Assembly: GCA_028023455.1 (NCBI GenBank)
Contig: JAQFVV010012402.1
Span: 11,884,292-11,948,291 of the forward strand
Direction: 5' to 3'
Source: Epiperipatus broadwayi
Taxonomy: Eukaryota; Onychophora; Udeonychophora; Euonychophora; Peripatidae
Length of the DNA stretch: 64,000 bases
Every line of letters starts with the position of its first letter. The first letter of the stretch is position 1. The translations under genes and the position numbers were made by a program. Positions 60,926-64,000 of the stretch are shown in pieces. The notes beneath the pieces are model-generated. The model made no database searches and was not told where the DNA came from. It saw only the letters and a list, made by a program, of their open reading frames with translations.

Positions 60926-63900
60926 CTTTGGCTTCGTGATTTGTTTGTCATTGGAAAATTCATTTGTAATGTATTATTATTATTATTTGTTTTTTTTTTC
61001 TATATTCAGCAATTGAAATGATGATAATATGTAAAAATCAAAACAAAAGAATTTATTATTTAAACAGAAGACAAGCTTTAACCTAAATTTATCAGTCAGC
61101 TGAAATTTCATAGATCCTAAAAAGCAATAATAATATTTTATTTGTATGTGTTAATTAATTTAGATGGATAAAACTGCACATAACTTGTTATTAATTCTAA
61201 ATATCACAATTTATTTTTAAAAAACTAATGTTGAAATAAGGAAGTTTTTGCATGACTTAAACATCTTAAATTTTAGCTATTTCTTAAATGATTTTTTTAT
61301 TTATAGTTTACTACAATATTTGTATAAAAACAAATAATGGAATGGTTTATTGCTTAGGAAGCCATAAGTTCAAAGAACAGAAGTGACATAGTTGGGCTAT
61401 GATCCATGGACCTTGAGTTCCAAAATCTGCCATTCTATCACTAAACCAAGTCATACAAAGCATATCAGCTATTTAACTTTTTTTAATGAAGCATTGAACT
61501 TTCATTATTGAAATTTTTCTGTACGTTTTCATTTTTTGTAAAATTTTGATTTCCAGAGTTGGAATGATTCAGAGCATTAGATTTTTTTTTAGTTATTGTG
61601 CATATTTTCAGTTAAAGTTTCATCATTGAAAAAGTATATTTTACTATTGAAAATGTTTAACTTGTTATTCAAGAATATAATATCATTTATTAAATTCTCA
61701 GATTCATGGCTTCCTATTCAACTGTTAGAATGGTGTCTGTTTGTATTGTATCTAATTGTACACTTTTTGAAGTATCATTTATTAATAATAAAAAAAATTT
61801 GGTTATTGTAAATCATTTGAAATATCATTTATTAATAATTAAACAATAGCTTTATTGTATATGCCTGCTTTATAGATAGAGAGTCTTTCATCCCTTTTTT
61901 CTTTAGATTTACATAGAATAAAAAGTAAATAGTTTTAAAAAATTATAAAGTTAACATAAAAATTGCCAATTTTGAATTTAACTGTACACATTAAAATAAC
62001 CTATAGATAAATATATGTAATGATATTCTTATTCGATGCCTGTATTTCAAAGTTATATACATAATCTTGTAATTGAACATCAATAAATACAGTAACATAA
62101 ATATATATAAAACACAACTTTAAAAAAACTTTTAACTATCCTAGTAGTTTTTATCAACTAACACTTTCAAAGGCTAACTTTCCCACAATTCTGTGAATTT
62201 TACATTTTCTGCCTGTCTGTTTATTACGTTATGCTTATATTTATATATTAACATGGTTTTTTTTATTTTCCTTTATTGTTGTTTCTTTCAATTTGTAATA
62301 TTTTTACATTATTATAATCCAAATTAAAAAACCATATATATATAATCTATTATGGTCATAAAAAACCCGATGTTGAAACATTATCATTTCCATTACAATT
62401 TTGTTTCAATTTTTGAACCCTTCTTAATAACAGCAAATGCTCTTTAGTTCTTTTCTCCAATGTACATATTGATTCCTCTATATGTCCATTGCAATGAAAA
62501 TAAATTGCATTTATCCAAACTTTATTTTACTGTTTGTTTATATATTTTAATAAATGCATACACTGTTAAAGCACTAGCATTGGTTTAGCTTTTCTATTTG
62601 ATTATGTATTTTAATTTAGAAATTGGAATAAGTTCTCAGCTGTGTTAAGTGGGGAGAAAAATCTCAATTTGGTTAGTAGAATGAATTGTAATCTCTGTTT
62701 GCCATTTGGGTACTTGAATTAACTACTTGATTTTCCGTACAACTTATTAATGGACTATAATGCTCTGTGCAGTTTAGCAGTGATAGAATAGCAAAAGCAA
62801 GAGCAAAAAATTCCTATATTGATTCTTAGCTCAGCTGTGATTGTGATGCAATTAATGTACAATTATTCCTGCCCAGTGTGCTTTAATGTTTTTGTAGAGT
62901 AGCAGTCTCTGAATTAAAGATTCCTGGGTATCAGCAAGTAAAAAAAACAGAACAGTATTGTCAGCTTAACCTGCCAATGAGGATGCTTGAACATCGCATG
63001 ATCTCCTCAAGTATCTAACTTTAAAAAATACTAATGTTTATTATATGTGAACTGAGTATAAGAGCTAAAGGCTCTGATTCATTCTACAATTGAAGGGGGG
63101 GGGTAATGTAATCATTTGAATAGAATTGTCATATTTTGAGCCACTTGATCTCATGGACAATACTCATATAATAAATATGTAGGTATGATAGTATAATGTG
63201 CAATATTTTATTAGCTGTTCCATTTTTGTTCTGTCATCTTTGTACACTGTATGCCCCCATGATTCACAATTTGTCATATATATATGCATATAAAATATCC
63301 ACTGCAATATGAAGATTAAGCTTTAAAAAATGAGTTTTTTTTTGTTTTTAAATAAAAAGTGATTTAATATATAATAACCTGTTTTTTAATAAAAGATAAA
63401 CAATATGTTTCTTATATATTGTTAAATTTACAAAATTCTTTTTATTATGAGAGAATGCGTTTGTAAAAGCATAATATAAATAAAATATTAAGTAAATCAT
63501 TTTTATTTCATTTAGTTTGTTTTTCAATTTTTCTATATTTAAATGTCTTTTATTAGATTTATTTATTTTTAATACCTTAATGCATCCAACAAAATTTCTT
63601 CTGCATATTGTTATGTTCCGAATTAGTGATAGTTCCAAATCTTATCATTAAATTTATAATGAAAATGTAAACTTTCAAAAATGTTGTTTTTTTGTTATCA
63701 AATTTAATTATTTTATTGATAATAATCATTCAGTTTATTCACTTTGACCTATATACCTTATTTACCAAAATTAAGTAGAAAATTTTTTTTTATTTAAAAC
63801 TAGATAAATTAGGTATATCAAAATTAAACTGATTATTTACTGGTAATATCTTTGCTCTACCATGTAAAACTATATTTTACTCTTAATTCACTTTAAACGT

Positions 63901-64000
63901 TATTTGAAAAAAAAAAAAAAAACATTTTTTTTTTTTAAAGTAAACATTGATCATATGTATGTATACTTCTATCTGTTTTGTTTTAATACTTTGCTATAAT
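60926..64000. other. AT-rich non-coding DNA
   Basis: No host gene recognised. Contains a tRNA-like patch at 61385-61452 and a poly-G run near 63095. Minus-strand open frame at 63348-63638 is Lys/Ile/Leu/Asn-rich without motif. Confidence 0.5.
61385..61452 (-). repeat. Degenerate tRNA-like sequence (SINE or tRNA pseudogene)
   Basis: On the minus strand GACTTGG and CTATGTC can form a 7-bp acceptor stem with one mismatch, and TGGTTTAGTGATAGAATGG resembles an A-box/D-arm. The T-arm and anticodon arm are poor and the length is 68 nt, so it is not a working tRNA gene. Confidence 0.35.

Noticed and set aside
63348-63638. 96-codon minus-strand open frame
   Set aside because: Lys/Ile/Leu/Asn-rich, no domain, expected by chance in AT-rich DNA.

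Overview
This is a strongly AT-rich animal (metazoan) window dominated by decayed mobile elements. The only host gene I can identify is one exon: the first coding exon of a MutL-family mismatch-repair protein that fits MLH3 best (14588-14810, + strand). It has a splice acceptor in front and a consensus GTATGT donor behind. I found no second MLH3 exon, so the following 49 kb are probably intron, although that is inference. Two 51-nt exon-like segments upstream (3118-3168 and 4942-4992) share the same splice phase and might belong to another gene. The phylum is not settled. Long introns, Penelope-like, RTE, gypsy, hAT, piggyBac and mariner remnants, and the multi-copy 'ICGDLKV' family point to an invertebrate such as a chelicerate, mollusc or cnidarian.

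Layout. 1-5.4 kb: AT-rich DNA, two mariner-type relics and the two candidate exons. 5.5-10 kb: a decayed minus-strand RTE-like LINE carrying a nested stack (a repeat with a 14-bp duplication, then a hAT element with an 8-bp duplication, then a 750-bp element with TTAA ends). 11-14.2 kb: a hairpin element, a promoter-like site, two tandem-repeat arrays and a conserved-looking short ORF. 14.6 kb: the MLH3 exon. 15.9-16.8 kb: a truncated LINE 3' end. 18.4-24.1 kb: a nearly full-length two-ORF LINE with intact ORF1, broken ORF2 and a long (AAT)n/(GAT)n/(GGT)n tail. 28.3-29.5 kb: two foldback repeats and an 85-bp tandem duplication. 32.4-35.3 kb: a plus-strand RTE-like LINE with an internal triplication. 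35.9-39 kb: 150-bp tandem repeats beside a broken piggyBac transposase. 40.1-42.4 kb: a pseudogene of an unclassified multi-copy invertebrate family, split by a second copy of the 750-bp element. 45.3 kb: a tRNA-derived SINE with matching flanks. 47.3-50.4 kb: a decayed Ty3/gypsy element interrupted by a homopolymer-rich block that looks like bad assembly. 51 kb: a foldback element. 53.1-58 kb: two Penelope-like element 3' parts in head-to-head inverted arrangement, one arm split by a 2.7-kb insertion. 59.6-60.9 kb: another LINE relic. The remainder is AT-rich DNA without recognisable genes.

No pathway can be read from the window beyond mismatch repair and meiotic recombination (MLH3). Its main value is as a layered record of insertions whose order can be worked out from target-site duplications.
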